NCBI RefSeq assembly: GCF_933775445.1
Contig: NC_065874.1
Location: 33,240,501 to 33,304,500, forward strand
From: Argentina anserina
Lineage: Eukaryota; Streptophyta; Magnoliopsida; Rosales; Rosaceae
Direction: 5' to 3'
Length of the DNA: 64,000 nt
Under the pieces are notes generated by a model. It did no database searches and was not told the origin of the DNA. It saw only the letters and a list, made by a program, of their open reading frames with translations. Shown piece by piece: positions 13,501 to 26,397 of this stretch; the first letter of the stretch is position 1, and every line of letters starts with the position of its first letter. The position numbers were made by a program, and so were the translations under genes.

Positions 13501-13559
13501 CCTCTCTCATTCTTTCTCTCTAGATTTGGGGAATCAAGTTCAAGTTTGTTTGTAATCTA

Positions 13560-13685
13560 GAGCGCTGTAAAGTTGGGGAGAGAGAGAGAGAGAGAGACAT
13601 AGAGTTGGAGTGCAAACTTGAACTCAAAAAATAGCAGTCTTTCTTTATGTTTAAATATCTGCACAGGGAACCAACAGAAGACAAG
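13560..13685 (+). promoter_or_regulatory. 5' leader with GA microsatellite upstream of the Sec14-like gene
   Basis: A GA-rich run (about 13576-13598) lies some 90 bp upstream of the ATG. CT-rich tracts just upstream (13468-13520) and a TTATAAGG motif near 13455 are compatible with a core promoter. This is positional inference only. Confidence 0.35.
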
Positions 13686-16600
13686 ATGGGTGTTCCTGAT
13701 CCAGAAGCGATCAAGCAGTTTCAGTTGTTAATGGAGAAAGGTAGATGAGTTTGAAAAACCCATTTCAGATATGTCAATGGATCAACCCTGTTGTTTTGAT
13801 CTAGAAGTTTGATCCATCTTTGTCTTTTGCTCTGTGTTTTTTTTTTCGTTAACTTTTCAGTTGATGAGCCGCTGAAGAACACATTTGAGGTTAGACCCTG
13901 TTTCTGTTTCAAAGTTTGCTCGATCTGGGTTGTTAAAGTTTTGAACTTTTCTGATTTGCAGCAACAGATTATGAAACCCATTACTTCATTCAGTTCAGTT
14001 TAATCACTGAGCTTTGTCTTTTCTGTTGGAACTTGCTTATTGTTGGATGTCAGATCAGTTTCCTGGGATGCTGTATCGATTCGAATAAAGTTCATACATA
14101 ATTATTTGAAGATAATTAGGGTGTTTATATGGTAATACCTGATCCGTTTGATCTTGGTAGTACTTCGAACGAGAAACTCTGGCTCTTGCTTTTATTGAAC
14201 CGACAGAGTGAATTCTGGCTGTGATCGACATGTTGGACTTTTACAAGTTCTAACTTTCTATTTGTTGACAATGTCAACTGTATGCTTGAATTGACGAAGC
14301 TATATTTTTGGTATTATAAGGATGGTGTAGAATTTACTTGATCAGTTTCTTACTGCAATACAAGTGGGTGCAATGCATGCCTTGCTACTCTTAGCTATGC
14401 ATTATGGAGTCTCTTGGTTTTGGTAATACGGTAGTAGATAATACATTCTATAATATATATACTGTATGTGTACAACTGCGCACATCTCTAGCTAATTAGA
14501 TCCAAGCGAGAGAAAACCAAGCAAAAGGGGAAAATTGTAGATATGTGGCGAAGTTGAGACAATATAGCTCGATGTGGAATGTTTTTGTTGATGATAAATC
14601 CTTTGAAGTTGGTAGTTAATTATTTATCATCCATTGACTGTACAAATGAAACGTACTTTGGAATTCTAAATACTGCGTCTTCATTTACAGAATGTGCACC
14701 AAGGGTATCCCAACGAGACATTTGTGCGGTTTCTTAAAGCAAGGGACTGGAATGTTGCCAAAGCCCACAAAATGGTTTGAGTCATCAACTTTCCTCAATA
14801 AATTCAACTACTTTGTCTTCTAGACCTTGGTTTGCTTTTCTAACCATGCGTAAATTGATCCAGTTGGTTGACTGTTTGCAATGGAGGATAGACAGCGAAA
14901 TTGACAATATATTGGCGGTGAGTTTTTTTTACCAAGAAATTATTGGATCAACTCATAGTGACCAATCATGTGTAACTCCTCTTTTTGGTGTTTCTCGTCT
15001 GATATTTTCAATACCTGTGTATTTAGAATGTTTCAAACAGAAATGACTTTCTATAAGAGTTGGTCATTTAAATTTCAAGGTTTTCAGTTTTCAAGAGCAC
15101 ATATGTTTTGTTCATCCTGAATCTCTATTTGGGGGATAGGAGGTCTTTAAGGTTTGGCTATAAGTTCTAACTTTTGTTTACAGATTTGATCTGTTTTGTT
15201 AATTATTATATGTATAAAAGCATGCCAGTTGCATTTGTGGGAAATTTCTAGTTTCAGTTGTGTTCAGAGAACAGCATGTATTATGATCGTTGTTTGGACT
15301 TTAGGTCAAGCAGCCACTAGTAACTACTGGTTAAATCTGAAGGCAGTATGGAAATTTCGACGCACATGTTAGAGATAAATCTATCATTAGTTAGAGGGCA
15401 TTTGACATCTAGTTGCCACAAGTTTATAGGAATTAGAAAAATTGTTTATTGTACTATGGCATATTGTGGATTGATACCCGGCATATTAAAATACATAACT
15501 TTAATTATGATGTGTTGACTGATGATCATGTTTTTGGTGATACAGAAACCAATCATCCCTACTGATTTGTACAGACAAGTGCGAGATTCTCAGCTTCAGG
15601 GATTGTCTGGTTACTCAAAAGAGGTATTCCTTGATGCAATTTGCCATTCTCTCCATCCCAATGTTCTTTTGTTTGCAATAGGCCAATAGTTGGCTAGTTT
15701 TGGCTCTCTGATGGTCCTTGATGTTTAATTTCAATTCACAATATTTATGTTGTTATCCTATTTGTTTCTTCCAGGGTCTTCCTGTGATTGCTGTTGGTGT
15801 TGGGCTCAGCACATATGACAACGCTTCTGTAAGGATGATATTTTTATAAATAAATTGTATCATATGACATAGGTGCATTTGACTATATATTTATATACAT
15901 GCATTTACATAGATACATGTACTAATGGTGCTACTAGGGTGTGTGTATCTATGTATATTTCAAAGCCACAGCAAGGCTCATGTCGGTAGGCTTTTATGTT
16001 GCAAACCATTCTTTCTGTGGTATTAACTTGTCTGATTCTATTAATGTAGGTAAATTACTATGTTCAGTCACACATCCAGATGAATGAATATCGAGATCGT
16101 GTAGTTTTAGTAAGTGCTTAAGGTTGTCTAATCAATTTGCTGAAGTGCAATTTCATATGGAGCCTGATTTTGGTATCTTTTGTTGTAGCCTTCTGCAACA
16201 AAGAAGTACGGAAAATTTATTGGAACCTGTGTGAAAGTGCTGGATATGACTGGCTTAAGGCTGTCAGCGCTTAATCATATTAAGGTATTCCTCCTTCAAC
16301 CAAAGAAATCCAAAACGAACGGAACTATTGACTCAAATCTTCTCATTTTAATTACGAAGTCCCATATGATTGACACTTTCTTTGATCTGTTGATGCAGCT
16401 CTTGACTGTTACCTCCACAATTGATGACTTGAATTATCCAGAGAAGACAGATACATACTATATTGTCAATGCCCCATACATATTTTCAGCATGTTGGAAG
16501 GTTTGTCGCTATTCAGAATTTGAAATAAACACAGGAACGTAGAACCTTAAATGGGTGGTATGCCAACTTTGAGACAGAAGTATTAATGTTTAATTCTTTA

Positions 16601-17284
16601 CAGGTTGTAAAACCTCTTTTGCAAGAAAGGACAAGGAGGAAAATCCAGGTTCTTCAAGGTTGTGGAAAAGATGAATTACTGAAAGTAAGCATGATCATTT
16701 CATTCAAATATCACCATTGGCATCCTATTCCACTAGTGGCTTGCAATTAGAAGTTTTGTACTTTCGTAATGGAACTCTGTATTTCATATCACTCTACGTT
16801 AACGTAAACAGCAGTTTCGTAGTGGAGTTATGTACCTCTGATCACCTATTGGGGGTTAAATTAAGTATTCCGAAGCCATTTTGTTCTTTCAGCTGCATGT
16901 GTTCATCTACATCTTGTTCCCTTTCTTCTTTGGGGACAATCTGACCTGGAAATGTGTATGCAGATCATGGATTATTCGTCCCTCCCACATTTTTGTAGAA
17001 AACAGGGCTCTGGTTCAGCTCGAAATTCAGAAAATGGGCAAACTAGTAATTGTTTCTCCCTGGACCATGCTTACCATCAAGAGCTGTACAATTTTGTCAA
17101 GCAGCAAGCAATGCGCATGGAGTGTGTGGCACCAATTAAACAGGGATCATTCCATGTCAATTTCCCGGATTCCACCCCTGATGATGAAGAGATTGCTAAA
17201 ACCATAGAGGCTGAGTTCCACAAGTATGGAAACCAGAGCAGCCTCACCAAGTCACCAAGCGGCCTAAGATTTAACCGATCTTGA
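13686..17284 (+). CDS. Sec14-like (CRAL-TRIO) phosphatidylinositol transfer family protein
   Basis: Eleven exons: 13686-13740, 13861-13889, 14691-14774, 14864-14917, 15546-15623, 15775-15828, 16050-16109, 16189-16284, 16399-16500, 16604-16684 and 16964-17284. They join in frame to 337 residues. The N-terminal CRAL-TRIO-N helices contain FVRFLKARDWNVAKAHKML. The lipid-binding domain follows, with GLPVIAVGVGLSTYDNAS, YYVQSHIQMNEYRDRVVL, a TCVKVLDMTGL core strand and YIVNAPYIFSACWKVVKPLL at the gate region. The domain ends about residue 240, followed by a Ser-rich tail. Relatives bind and exchange phosphatidylinositol and phosphatidylcholine at membranes and couple this to phosphoinositide signalling. 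The domain layout resembles the small plant SFH proteins without GOLD or nodulin domains (close in my reading to At1g55840). No frame breaks are seen. Confidence 0.93.
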
Positions 17285-17830
17285 ATAGTTCCATTTGTTA
17301 ACCTGTATGGTGGTTATTAGTATCTTAGCCTACATGACAGTGTCAACATTTCTATGAGACCTGAATGTTGTTGTCATGTTAAATCTGTGTAATAGTGCAT
17401 GCTTGCATCAGCTCGATGCACCTTTATGACAAGCTAATCCGGTGTCGTCTGCAGTTCTGCAGTACCACCGATTATAATTTTTCTTCCATGTGTACTTTGT
17501 ACGTAGGAAACACTAATCTATGTCTAATTTTTTCTAGAAAGCTAAATCCGACTTCTGTATTACAGCTGAATCAATTGAAATAATTTTGTTTAACAATAGA
17601 CCAAGACAACATCGTACGTCATAGAGTTGGTTAGATGGATTCGTGTCTGGAATGCTAGGTTTAGTCCTCCCAAACAGTATAGATACCGGTACTGCATGAG
17701 TCTGAATTGACCGCATTAATATTCATTTTCTCTACAGAGCCTTGCCAACAAGTTTCTGAGTGATCACCGTCACATCACGATTTAGGTCTCTAAATTTTAA
17801 GAACCACTTTGTGATGATATGATAACATAG
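17285..17830. other. 3' flank of the Sec14-like gene, no further gene
   Basis: Contains the likely 3' UTR and intergenic sequence up to the F-box relic. Nothing else is recognisable. Confidence 0.5.
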
Positions 17831-18480
17831 CATGGTCTTGAGAAAGCGGAAGAAGCAACTCAGTCTCATCTGATCTCGGCGTTCTTAAACGCCTTCGACG
17901 GCCTCGTTTGGACTTCTTCTCCCACAATCTCAACGAATATGTCATCGGTGACACGCGGTGCAGGCTTCCGATAAAATCTCTGCTACGATGCCGGCGAGTG
18001 TGCAAGTCATGGAGAGATATAATCTCGCGTTCTGGTTTCACTCACAAGCATGCTAGCTAGCTGCGCAGCTGACGTCTGTAGATTACAGCTCCTCCAGTTT
18101 GAGGGCAATGCCAGAGATCTTGATGTGAAGGTAAACAGAAAGCTTAACGTTGAAGAAGACTGTCTGACAGCAATATTGTGCGTTCTTGCAATGGCTTGAT
18201 GTGTCTGCATGTCTCAACCAACCCCCTTAACCTTCTCTGATGGAACCCTTATACTGGAGCTACTAAGATGTTACCTGAGCTTGCATCTTATTCAGATCGT
18301 GAGATAATATATGCATTCGCTTATGATTTCGCCACCGAAGATTACAAGGTCGTAGTGGGAAGGGAATCTACATCGGAAGCAAGTTCCCGACCAAGGTCAC
18401 CATTTTTACAGGGTAAACGTTCTCGTGGAGGATAATGGAAGGTCTTGAGCTTGTATGCTTGTCAGGGAACGGGAATAAGT
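17831..18480 (+). pseudogene. Decayed F-box / F-box-associated (FBA) domain gene
   Basis: Plus-strand conceptual translation shows an F-box core, RLPIKSLLRCRRVCKSW followed by RDIISRSGF, at about 17960-18040. An FBA-like region follows: IVRSCNGLMCLH, then WNPYTGATKMLPELA, and AYDFATEDYKVVVG at about 18320-18360. An in-frame TGA sits at 18238-18240 directly before WNPYTG. The frame shifts near 18390, a TAA lies at 18414-18416, and the continuation SWRIMEGLELVCLSG is read to about 18480. F-box proteins are SCF ubiquitin ligase adaptors; this copy cannot make an intact one. A possible former start is the ATG at 17832, but its frame closes quickly. The order of motifs matches the plant F-box/FBA family, so this is a relic rather than chance similarity. 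Confidence 0.8.
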
Positions 18481-18778
18481 AATCAAACTAGCATACTGAA
18501 GATGGAGCCGATGCCAACAAATAAGAATACATTGATATATTCACAGGTAGAAATTATATATCCAAAAGAAAGATGAAAGAGAATGCAAGGTATTCCCGCC
18601 CGCGTTCTCACACATATGCACACATGTACCCAACCCTTTTCCTAGCAAAGATCTTTCTTTTCTGCTGGGACCTTACAATTCGATCTAGTATCAAAAGCCA
18701 TCTGGTAAACTTTTGAGGAAACAAGGGGGAGGATGAAACACTAACCTATATATGAGTAAACACAAGATTGGATTCGTT

Positions 18779-21700
18779 TCATCTCAACTGTTTGTAGCAA
18801 CTGTAAGCAACACCCACCGACACAGCAGCACAAACAATTGCCAAAGCTGCATATGTATCTTCCCGCTCCCAGCTCTCTGACCACGTTGGCATAGAACAAA
18901 ACTTTCGAGCGGATGCAGCTTTGCCCCTACGGGAATGTAGTTCGCTGCTGCTCCTTTTCTTTTCAGATGTCGCATGTGTTGCCATCACATTCAAGTCAGG
19001 ACTACTTACCCTATCAATTAACAAGGGGGTCTGGCAGCATGAAGAGCTTCCACTTCCATTTTCCTGGCAGCATCCCCCAATTTCATTTTGAGATCTGCAT
19101 TGACCAGTATCCATCCCCCTTTCGTTTGTTTGTGTCAGCTCAGTTTTCTCCACATTTGTCTCGCCATTAAGATGGAACCTTAGTTCATGAGATTTCTTCT
19201 GTTGTTCTTCTGATAAACCCATTTGACCTCTGAATATCACACCATATAGTCTGTCAGTACGTGTCAAAGAATTTGATAACAAGTATGACAACCATAAACA
19301 TGAAAAGTATAATTAACTCGATAAAAGAGACTATGTTCTCTTCCATTTTTCAGGAGTATTTGTGTGACAAATTTACATAGCTAATCACTTCGGTTAAGGT
19401 CAAAAGAGAAAGTATAGATTTATATGCCTAAGATCCAATTGTACAGTAAGCATATCAGTAGTCTGATTTAGAAGCATTAGAAAACCATTTCCATAGCTGC
19501 TTAGAAATTATGAGACAAAAGTGAAACTGAAATACACGGATTACCTCCACAGCCAGTCTACAATTTCTCCTCTCCCAATATGCTGCTCAAGCAATTGAGG
19601 TACATCTTCTGGAGCAACATATCCATACCTAAGTGAAATGAAATGATCAGATAGCGGATATGCCAGTACAGTAAGTAATAGAACTGGATAACAGTGAGAA
19701 GCCACTCAATATGAAAACAGCAGAAAAGGAAAAATTATATGAATTAGGAAACAAACTTCAATACCAGTGGCCAGTGACTTCTTTGTTGATTTTTGATCCA
19801 AATATAATAACGTTTCCTGCATACTTGTGCCCCCCAATGTGCGAACATGATCTAACAGACGCTTTACCTTGCAGACCATGCAACTCTATCTCTTCTCTAA
19901 ATCTACTGATCAAGGGAGGTCCACAGACTCCACAACGGCGATCCCTGGACCCATGGGAACATACAAATACGTATAAACCCCTCAGAGTTTCAGGAGTTCC
20001 AGGCAGCCACTCACCTTCCTTCACAAGAACTTCTTCAACGAATGTGTCAACATCAAAATGTGTCAATCTCCTGCATTGTTTCCACCAAGTCTGTCAGTAC
20101 TTAATAATTACTAGTGAATGGAAGTCAAGAGAATAATATATAAAGAAATCCTAGTGTAGCAAGTATATGACCTGTATCTGATCATGTCGGGAAAAATTAA
20201 AACATCACCATTTGAAGTCTCAGTTCCATCGTGCCCTTCACATATCGTTAAGCGAGTCTAGAACAGGAAAGAGATGAATCAATAATTGAAAATGAACTAG
20301 TATTAGCTTGAACTGAAACTATACAACCACTTCTGGAAAAGGCGTAAAAAGGAAAAAAAGCTGAGTTATGACATGCTATTTCAAGTACAATGCATTGCAT
20401 GGCAAATAAATACTCTGGCTATGTAACGTATATTCTACCAAACTTTCATAGATTCGTTCATAACCGTTTAAAATGCATATCAACAACTGCCCTTCAAAAG
20501 GATGTTCTTGCATCACTTCATATCTTCAGTATGATAGTCTTTTGAAAATAGTATCTAAACAAATATTCCAACCAGCTATCCTCATTATCATTATCGCAGA
20601 GATGATTGTCAAGCCAACATTTTGCAAGAGTACACCATGTTATGGGAATTAACCAAGAACAACTAAAGGGAGGAGGAGGAAATTATATTCGAGTGATTTC
20701 ATTGTGACATACTCTTATTTGACACCAATAAGAAATAATTACACTAAACAATTTCTACTCTGGTAAAAATCCCCAATTTTCCATAATATCTCGGAAACAA
20801 AACAGCAAAGTCTTCCTTCTATCCAAAGTAATATTCTTTCAATAGGTTTTCAAATTCAAACACCGCAACCGAAACTAGAAAAGATGCATTTTCATAAATA
20901 TAAAACACACCGTTCTTCAACAACCCTAAATCCAATCCCTCATGAATGAAGCTCAAATTTAGTCATTTCATACATCTTGCAACAGCCATTCAAAATAATA
21001 ACCAAATACCTCAACACATCCCAATTACAAAACTACTCCAAAATGACACTCCCCTGAACAAAACATAACAAACCCCTCTCCACCAAACAAAACATAACAA
21101 ATCCCTTCAAGTTCAAGTTAACACATACCAAATCACATGCTCCCATATCAGTCTTAGAACACAAGAAACCCACAAAGCATTCACCAAATGCATACGAAAA
21201 CGACATTTCGCCTCAAAATCAATAACCTTTAAACCCCTAAAACACAAAACCAATCCACACACCCCATTCCCAAACCAAACACAACACTCAATCCACCCCA
21301 AAATATCAAAAATCAAAACCCCCCACGCCATAAAAAGCTCACACCTTTACAAAACCAAAACCTCACAATTCCAAAATCAAAATCAAAAATCAAAACTTTG
21401 AATTCAAAAACCCTCAAGGAACTCAAAACCCTCACCTCCTTCCTCATATCACCTCTCCTGGCCACGACCGCCGCGTAGAGCAGCCTCGGCAGCCGATCAA
21501 ACTCCGCCGCCTCAATCCTCGGCGGCCACACCCGCGGGTTCTTGTAGCACAAAAACACGTGCCTTTGGTAAAACTCCACCGTCCCGGCGAGTTGACCCGT
21601 CCGGAACTCGCCCCTGCCGAACCCGAACTCGGCGTCGCCGCCGCCCTCCGCCTCCGCCGACAGCAGCCCCTCGTTCTGGAAGCTCCCGGAGGCGCTGGTG

Positions 21701-21849
21701 CTCCCCGCGGCGGCGGCGATGTGGGAATTCGGGTCGGCGAGAGGGTCCGAAATCAGAATCGGGGAGGAGGAGGAGGACGACGTGGATGGGGCCGCGAATA
21801 ATGGGAGGGAATACGACGTGTCGTCTCTGTGTCTGGCCGCCGTAGCCAT
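18779..21849 (-). CDS. AIM32-like / sucrase-ferredoxin-like family protein (thioredoxin-fold [2Fe-2S] type)
   Basis: Five minus-strand exons: 21436-21849, 20172-20257, 19765-20070, 19545-19628 and 18779-19229, joining to 446 residues. The N-terminus is Ser/Ala/Gly-rich. The conserved domain begins near residue 97 with HVFLCYKNPRVWPPRIEA, continues with DVLIFPDMIRYR, then YVFVCSHGSRDRRCGVCGPP with a CxxC pair at about 213/216, and HIGGHKYAGNVIIFG. These are hallmarks of the Suc_Fer-like family, which has a thioredoxin-like ferredoxin fold; the yeast member is AIM32. After VAPEDVPQLLEQHI the tail is low-complexity and ends in a single hydrophobic segment (AALAIVCAAVSVGVAY), suggesting a C-terminal membrane anchor. 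Function in plants is not well established. The intron between exons 1 and 2 is about 1.2 kb. Confidence 0.9.
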
Positions 21850-22549
21850 AAGAAAGAGAGAGAATAAGTGAGAGTGAGTTTTTTTGTAGAGAGAGAAAGA
21901 AGAGGAGAGAGAGAGAGAGAGAGAGATGTGTTATTTTTGCCCCACTGGCATGAGAAGTGGAGAATTGGGGATGGGCTCTAAGTTAGAACTTAGAAGTAGT
22001 AGTAGTAGTGAAATGTGAGAGACTTTGGTCTCACACGAATAACGACACGTGCTTTTATGGGGATGCATAGCCCTGTATTTTGACCCTCTCTCTCTCTTGC
22101 TTTGAACACCACACTCGGGTGCCTTTTTTTATAATCGTTGTTTCTCTATTTACAAATAAATATATGATTAATCATTAAGTTTGATTGATTTTTACTATCT
22201 ATTTTTCAGAAAAACGGTTGGTAGCTCCAAAGAGATATATGACTATTATGTTAATCATTATAATTCATATTATATAGCTCATATATCTTGAGCAGAATAT
22301 TATAGTTTTGTTTACCAACATGTATCCTTTCAAGCACCTAACCTTTTTTTAGTATTATATAAAGTTAATAATTATATATATTTCTATATAATTTAATAAT
22401 AAATAAATAAACAATTTCGGAACATGAACGATATTTTTTTTCTAATATCCCCGATATATCTTTTTTTAAAACAATATATCTAGCAATACCGATAGTTTGA
22501 ACCTTGGTTCTACCATATCCCTCTTACTTCTATATATAGTCATCTCATC
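21850..22549. other. Upstream region of the AIM32-like gene, no further gene
   Basis: GA/CT microsatellite at about 21900-21925 (probably 5' UTR of the minus-strand gene), an AGT trinucleotide run near 21993-22007, then AT-rich sequence. Confidence 0.55.
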
Positions 22550-23095
22550 TAGGACTGTCAATGGGTCGTGTCGGGTTGGGTTCGTGTCGAGTCAAGATAT
22601 CTCCCGTGTTATAAAATGTAAACCCAAACCCAACCCATTTAATAATCGTGTCAAAAATTTAAACTCAAACCCAACCTATTTATTAAACGGGTTACCCGTT
22701 TCTAACCCGTTTAACCTATTTAATAAATATATTTGTCCTTTTAGATAAGATAACTAACTAAAATAATAATCAAATAAAAAAATTCATTGTATTACCCAAA
22801 ATTCTAGTTTAAAATGAGAAAAAACTTACTAAACCTTTATATACATATAATATTATAATTTTAAATAGCTTGTGTACGCGTATTTTATATATAATTTAGT
22901 TCGACTCTTTTATCAAACGTGTCATGCGAGTTCATTTCGTGTTAGCGGGTTAACCCGTCATTGACTCGTTTATTAAATGGGTCATGGCGGGTTGATCCGC
23001 CATTGACCCGCTTTTTAATCGTGCGGGTTCAACCCGTTTTATTTCGTGCGGATTTCGAGTCGTGTTATCGGGTCGTGTTGAAATTGACAACACTA
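22550..23095. mobile_element. hAT-like MITE, 546 bp, with 8-bp target duplication
   Basis: Left end TAGGACTGTCAAT and right end (reverse complement) TAGTGTTGTCAAT form 13-bp imperfect terminal inverted repeats. The 8-bp sequence ATCTCATC is repeated exactly on both sides (22542-22549 and 23096-23103). Subterminal regions are rich in GGGTCGTGTCGGGTT-like and AACCCGTTT motifs on both sides. No transposase is encoded, so it would be mobilised in trans. The 8-bp duplication and TAG termini indicate the hAT superfamily. Confidence 0.87.
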
Positions 23096-23103
23096 ATCTC
23101 ATC

Positions 23104-23848
23104 TATTAGGGTATATTAATGTATAGTATCGATATTTATGTTTGAGATTCGTGATCATGTCAAGCTAGTCTATCTATGTTTTTAGTCAAGTTGTTAAATC
23201 ACTTGATACTTGTGGCGTTATGACTAAAACGGCTCAGTTCTGTGGAGCGTAAACTTACACTTGTTCGTTCAGGAAAAGTGATTACGATGAGTAAATAGAT
23301 TAAGTGCACAGCATTGAAATTCTAAAGATGTGAGCCAACTAGATACTAGCGAGGTTGAGCAACTCGGTTCACCGGGTTCGGATCTCCGCTTGTTATCTTC
23401 TGAAAAGATTATGATAAGTTACTGCAGTAGTCTAGTGGTTCTTGTCTAATTTGATGTCTCAATTTAAACGCCGACACTGTCAAAGTGGTCATCTACTATG
23501 CAACACTACGCAACGATGCTGAATCCATACTTGGAGCATTTAGCATGCACCCGTGAATTAAAGCAATTAGGGTGAGTAGGGTTATTATTCTATGCGTAGA
23601 TAAAGGAGGAGGGGAGAATCAAGAATGTGATGCAAAGAAGACGCTTGAAAAATGGAGACTACATTTTCTACAGCAAAACTTATAACCGACAATCCAAGAA
23701 TTGTTGTGCAATATACAAATCATACGATCTCTAGAGTTACATACAGCCAAAGCTCATTCAAGCTTTGTTTAATGCAGATACAGTGACACACCCAAACTTG
23801 CTCTGGTCTTCAATGTTTCGGAGTTCCACAATATTCGTAGCACACACA
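23104..23848. other. Spacer to the 3' end of the WEB-family gene
   Basis: No supported gene. The last 200 bp likely contain the 3' UTR of the minus-strand coiled-coil gene. Confidence 0.5.
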
Positions 23849-26396
23849 TCAAATGGGTCTCTCCCCAGGGAGATAAGAAGGAGAGCCGCCCTCAATCTGG
23901 TTCCTTTTCCTATTAAACATTCCACTGAGAGTAGGCAATAGAGTCTTCTTTGAAACAGAGGTCTTTGATTTCTCCATTTTACGGACCTGGACAGTTTTCG
24001 TCTGGGGGTCCTGCTTTTGAATCCTGTAATGGCGTGGGGATGATTCCACTGACGACTCTGTTTCTGCCAATATCCGCGAGGCAGCATCTGCTGCTTTCTT
24101 TTGCTCGCGTTCCCGCCACCTTCGGAGCTCTCCTTCTACCGCCTTTTTGGCTGCTTCAGCCATTTCAGCCCTCTTTCTGGCTTCCTCAGTTGCAGTCTTC
24201 ATATCCTCAATCTCCTTCTGGGTAGCCTCTAACCTCTTCAAGGCCTCATTTTCACTAGCCTTCACAGCTTCCACCTGAGCCATGGCAGCAGCCACTCTCA
24301 TTTCTGCTAATGCGTCAGACTCCTCAACCTTTCGGCTGAGAGACTCGAATTCATCCTTCGAGATAGTGATCTGGCCCCCAGAGTCAGAAGTGGATGCACG
24401 AGCAGCATTAGTTCTCTCGGATAAAGCTCTAATTTGATTGAGGGCCCTTTCTTCTGCTGATTTAGCTTCTTCAGCTTCTTCCAGAGCAACTCTCAGCCTC
24501 TTCTCTGCTTCCTTTACAGCAACTTTGGTAGTTTCAGCTTCCTTTTTCATTTCCTCCACTTTAATCTGCGTCTCTTCTGCATCCCGTCGAGCATTTTCAA
24601 TTTCCAACGACAGCTGGTTTAGTGTTGCTATCATTTCAGTGGAAGCACCTCTGGCTTTAGATTCTTCAGCTAGGCATGCTTCAAGCTCAGTCTTTGTTTT
24701 CCGCAGTTTGACATGTAAATTTCCAGCAATAGATTCTGTTTCCACTTCCTTTTCCTTGAGCTCAGCATGCTCTTTCTTCACTGTCTCAATTTCCACCTTG
24801 AGTGCCTCAACTAAACTTCTGAGGCTGCTTTCTTCTTCTGCTACTTTATGCAGAGATTCCTTTGCACCATCCAGCTCCGAAGTGACCGTTCTTACAGAAT
24901 CTAAATCTGAAGCCTTTTCATTCTCCATTTGCTTTTGCAGTGCTCCAATTTCATTCAGAGTTTCAGCAAGTTGTGTTTCAAGATTTCTGGAAACTTCTGG
25001 ATCAAACTCTTTTTTTAAAGAAAGCACTTTCTTTGCAGAATCTTCTGCCGTAGCCTTATATGCTTGCTTCAGGACATCCTTTTCGGAAAATATCTTTGCT
25101 TGCTCTTGCTGGGCTTCCACAGAAGCAAGCTTCACTTGCCCTATTGATTCATGCACAGCTGCAATTTCCTTAGAGAGTTCATTAACCCTCTCTGCATTTG
25201 CTTTGGCTGCATCTTCAGCTTCTGCTGCCTGCTTCAATGCAGCAACTTTTGCTTCTATGGATGCATCACAGTCCTGACGGATTTTCCTCAACTCTTGCTT
25301 TGCAGCATCAAGTTCAGTAATTACTTTCATGTAATGTGACCTTTCTGATTCCAAGTCTTGCTTCCAAGCACCATCAGTTCCAGCTGGGTTCCCACAGTTT
25401 GCTTCTTCGAGTTGTTTTACCCTACCTTTTGCAGCTTCTGATGCCCTTACTGCGGCTTCTTTAGATTCAGCGAGAGATGCCAGCTTCTTAGTCAGGTCCT
25501 GTTCAGTTAATCTGGCCTTCGCAAGCTCCAGAAGTGCTTGGGCTTTAGTAGTTTCAGCATTCATTACTTGTTCCTTCAACTTGTTCAATTCTTTCTGGAC
25601 CAAGTGAAGCTGTGTCTCATTGGCTATTACTCGCTGCATTGACACAAGTGTTAGCAGCTTCCCACAAGACAATTCTGGATATTTTTAATAGTTTTTAAAA
25701 AGTCCTTGCACTACTATGAGTAAACTAATGCGGTGATAAATTATATCACAACAACAAAGCAGTCAATTAATCAAGGGACTGAATCAAGAAAAACAGTCCT
25801 GGTATATTGTTTATATGTATTTAGTAGAAACAAAATAAACATTCCTTCAGGCAGTAGGTTCCATCTCAATAACTTTTAAAGACAGCTACAATTATTGTGA
25901 ATTGTCACTAATTGGGTTGGAAGGAAATTGCAATATGTGGCCCCACCCCAACAAAATAACTTGCGGACATAATACTGTTTAATATTTTTTTTACTTTCAC
26001 AATAATCATTTTCTTCTTCTTTGTTCTACTTTAATACCGTTCCTTTTGTTGTTTAATTAATGTGACAACACGATTAGCTTCACACTAATGATAAATTAAT
26101 GGGAGACCTTCTACCAAGAATCCAGCTACAAGCTACGAATACTTGCCTTTCAGATTTTAAATGTCACACTAGATGGTGTGCTCCAAACATTGACAGAAAG
26201 GAATCAGACGTACCTCTGCTGACTGGGGTTTTGTCTTCCTGATGGCAGGTTTCTCCCCGGAGCCAGAAAATGCACCCTCACCAAATAGAGATACAGCATC
26301 TTTCACGGATTGGAAAGGTGCCCTAGTGTCAATCTCTCCCACCTCCACTTTAGGACTAGGAGAATTTGTAGCACTCTGGTGGCCTTTTGCAACCAT
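23849..26396 (-). CDS. WEB family (DUF827) coiled-coil protein, At5g55860/TREPH1-like
   Basis: Two minus-strand exons, 26214-26396 and 23849-25633, give 655 residues. The N-terminus MVAKGHQSATNSP is followed by the conserved KVEVGEIDTRAPFQSVKDAV and LFGEGAFSG. Nearly the whole remainder (about residues 62-560) is an Ala/Glu/Lys-rich heptad coiled coil. The C-terminus is basic with KTVQVRKMEKSKTSVSKKTLLP, then LPTLSGMFNRKRNQIEGGSP. The family includes WEB1 and PMI2 of chloroplast light movement; the Arabidopsis protein with this N-terminus (TREPH1) is a touch-regulated phosphoprotein. A mechanical-signalling role here is inference. The ATG at 26396 directly follows a plausible acceptor (CATAGCAG), so the first coding exon probably starts just after a leader intron. 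Confidence 0.9.
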
Positions 26397-26397
26397 A

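Noticed and set aside
23360..23400. GGTTCGGATCTCCGC, possible tRNA-like segment
   Set aside because: No cloverleaf can be built from the flanks.
24438..25277. 279-codon plus-strand open frame, Ser/Phe-rich
   Set aside because: It is the antisense shadow of the Ala/Glu/Lys-rich coiled coil of the WEB-family gene; no splice, start or family support of its own.
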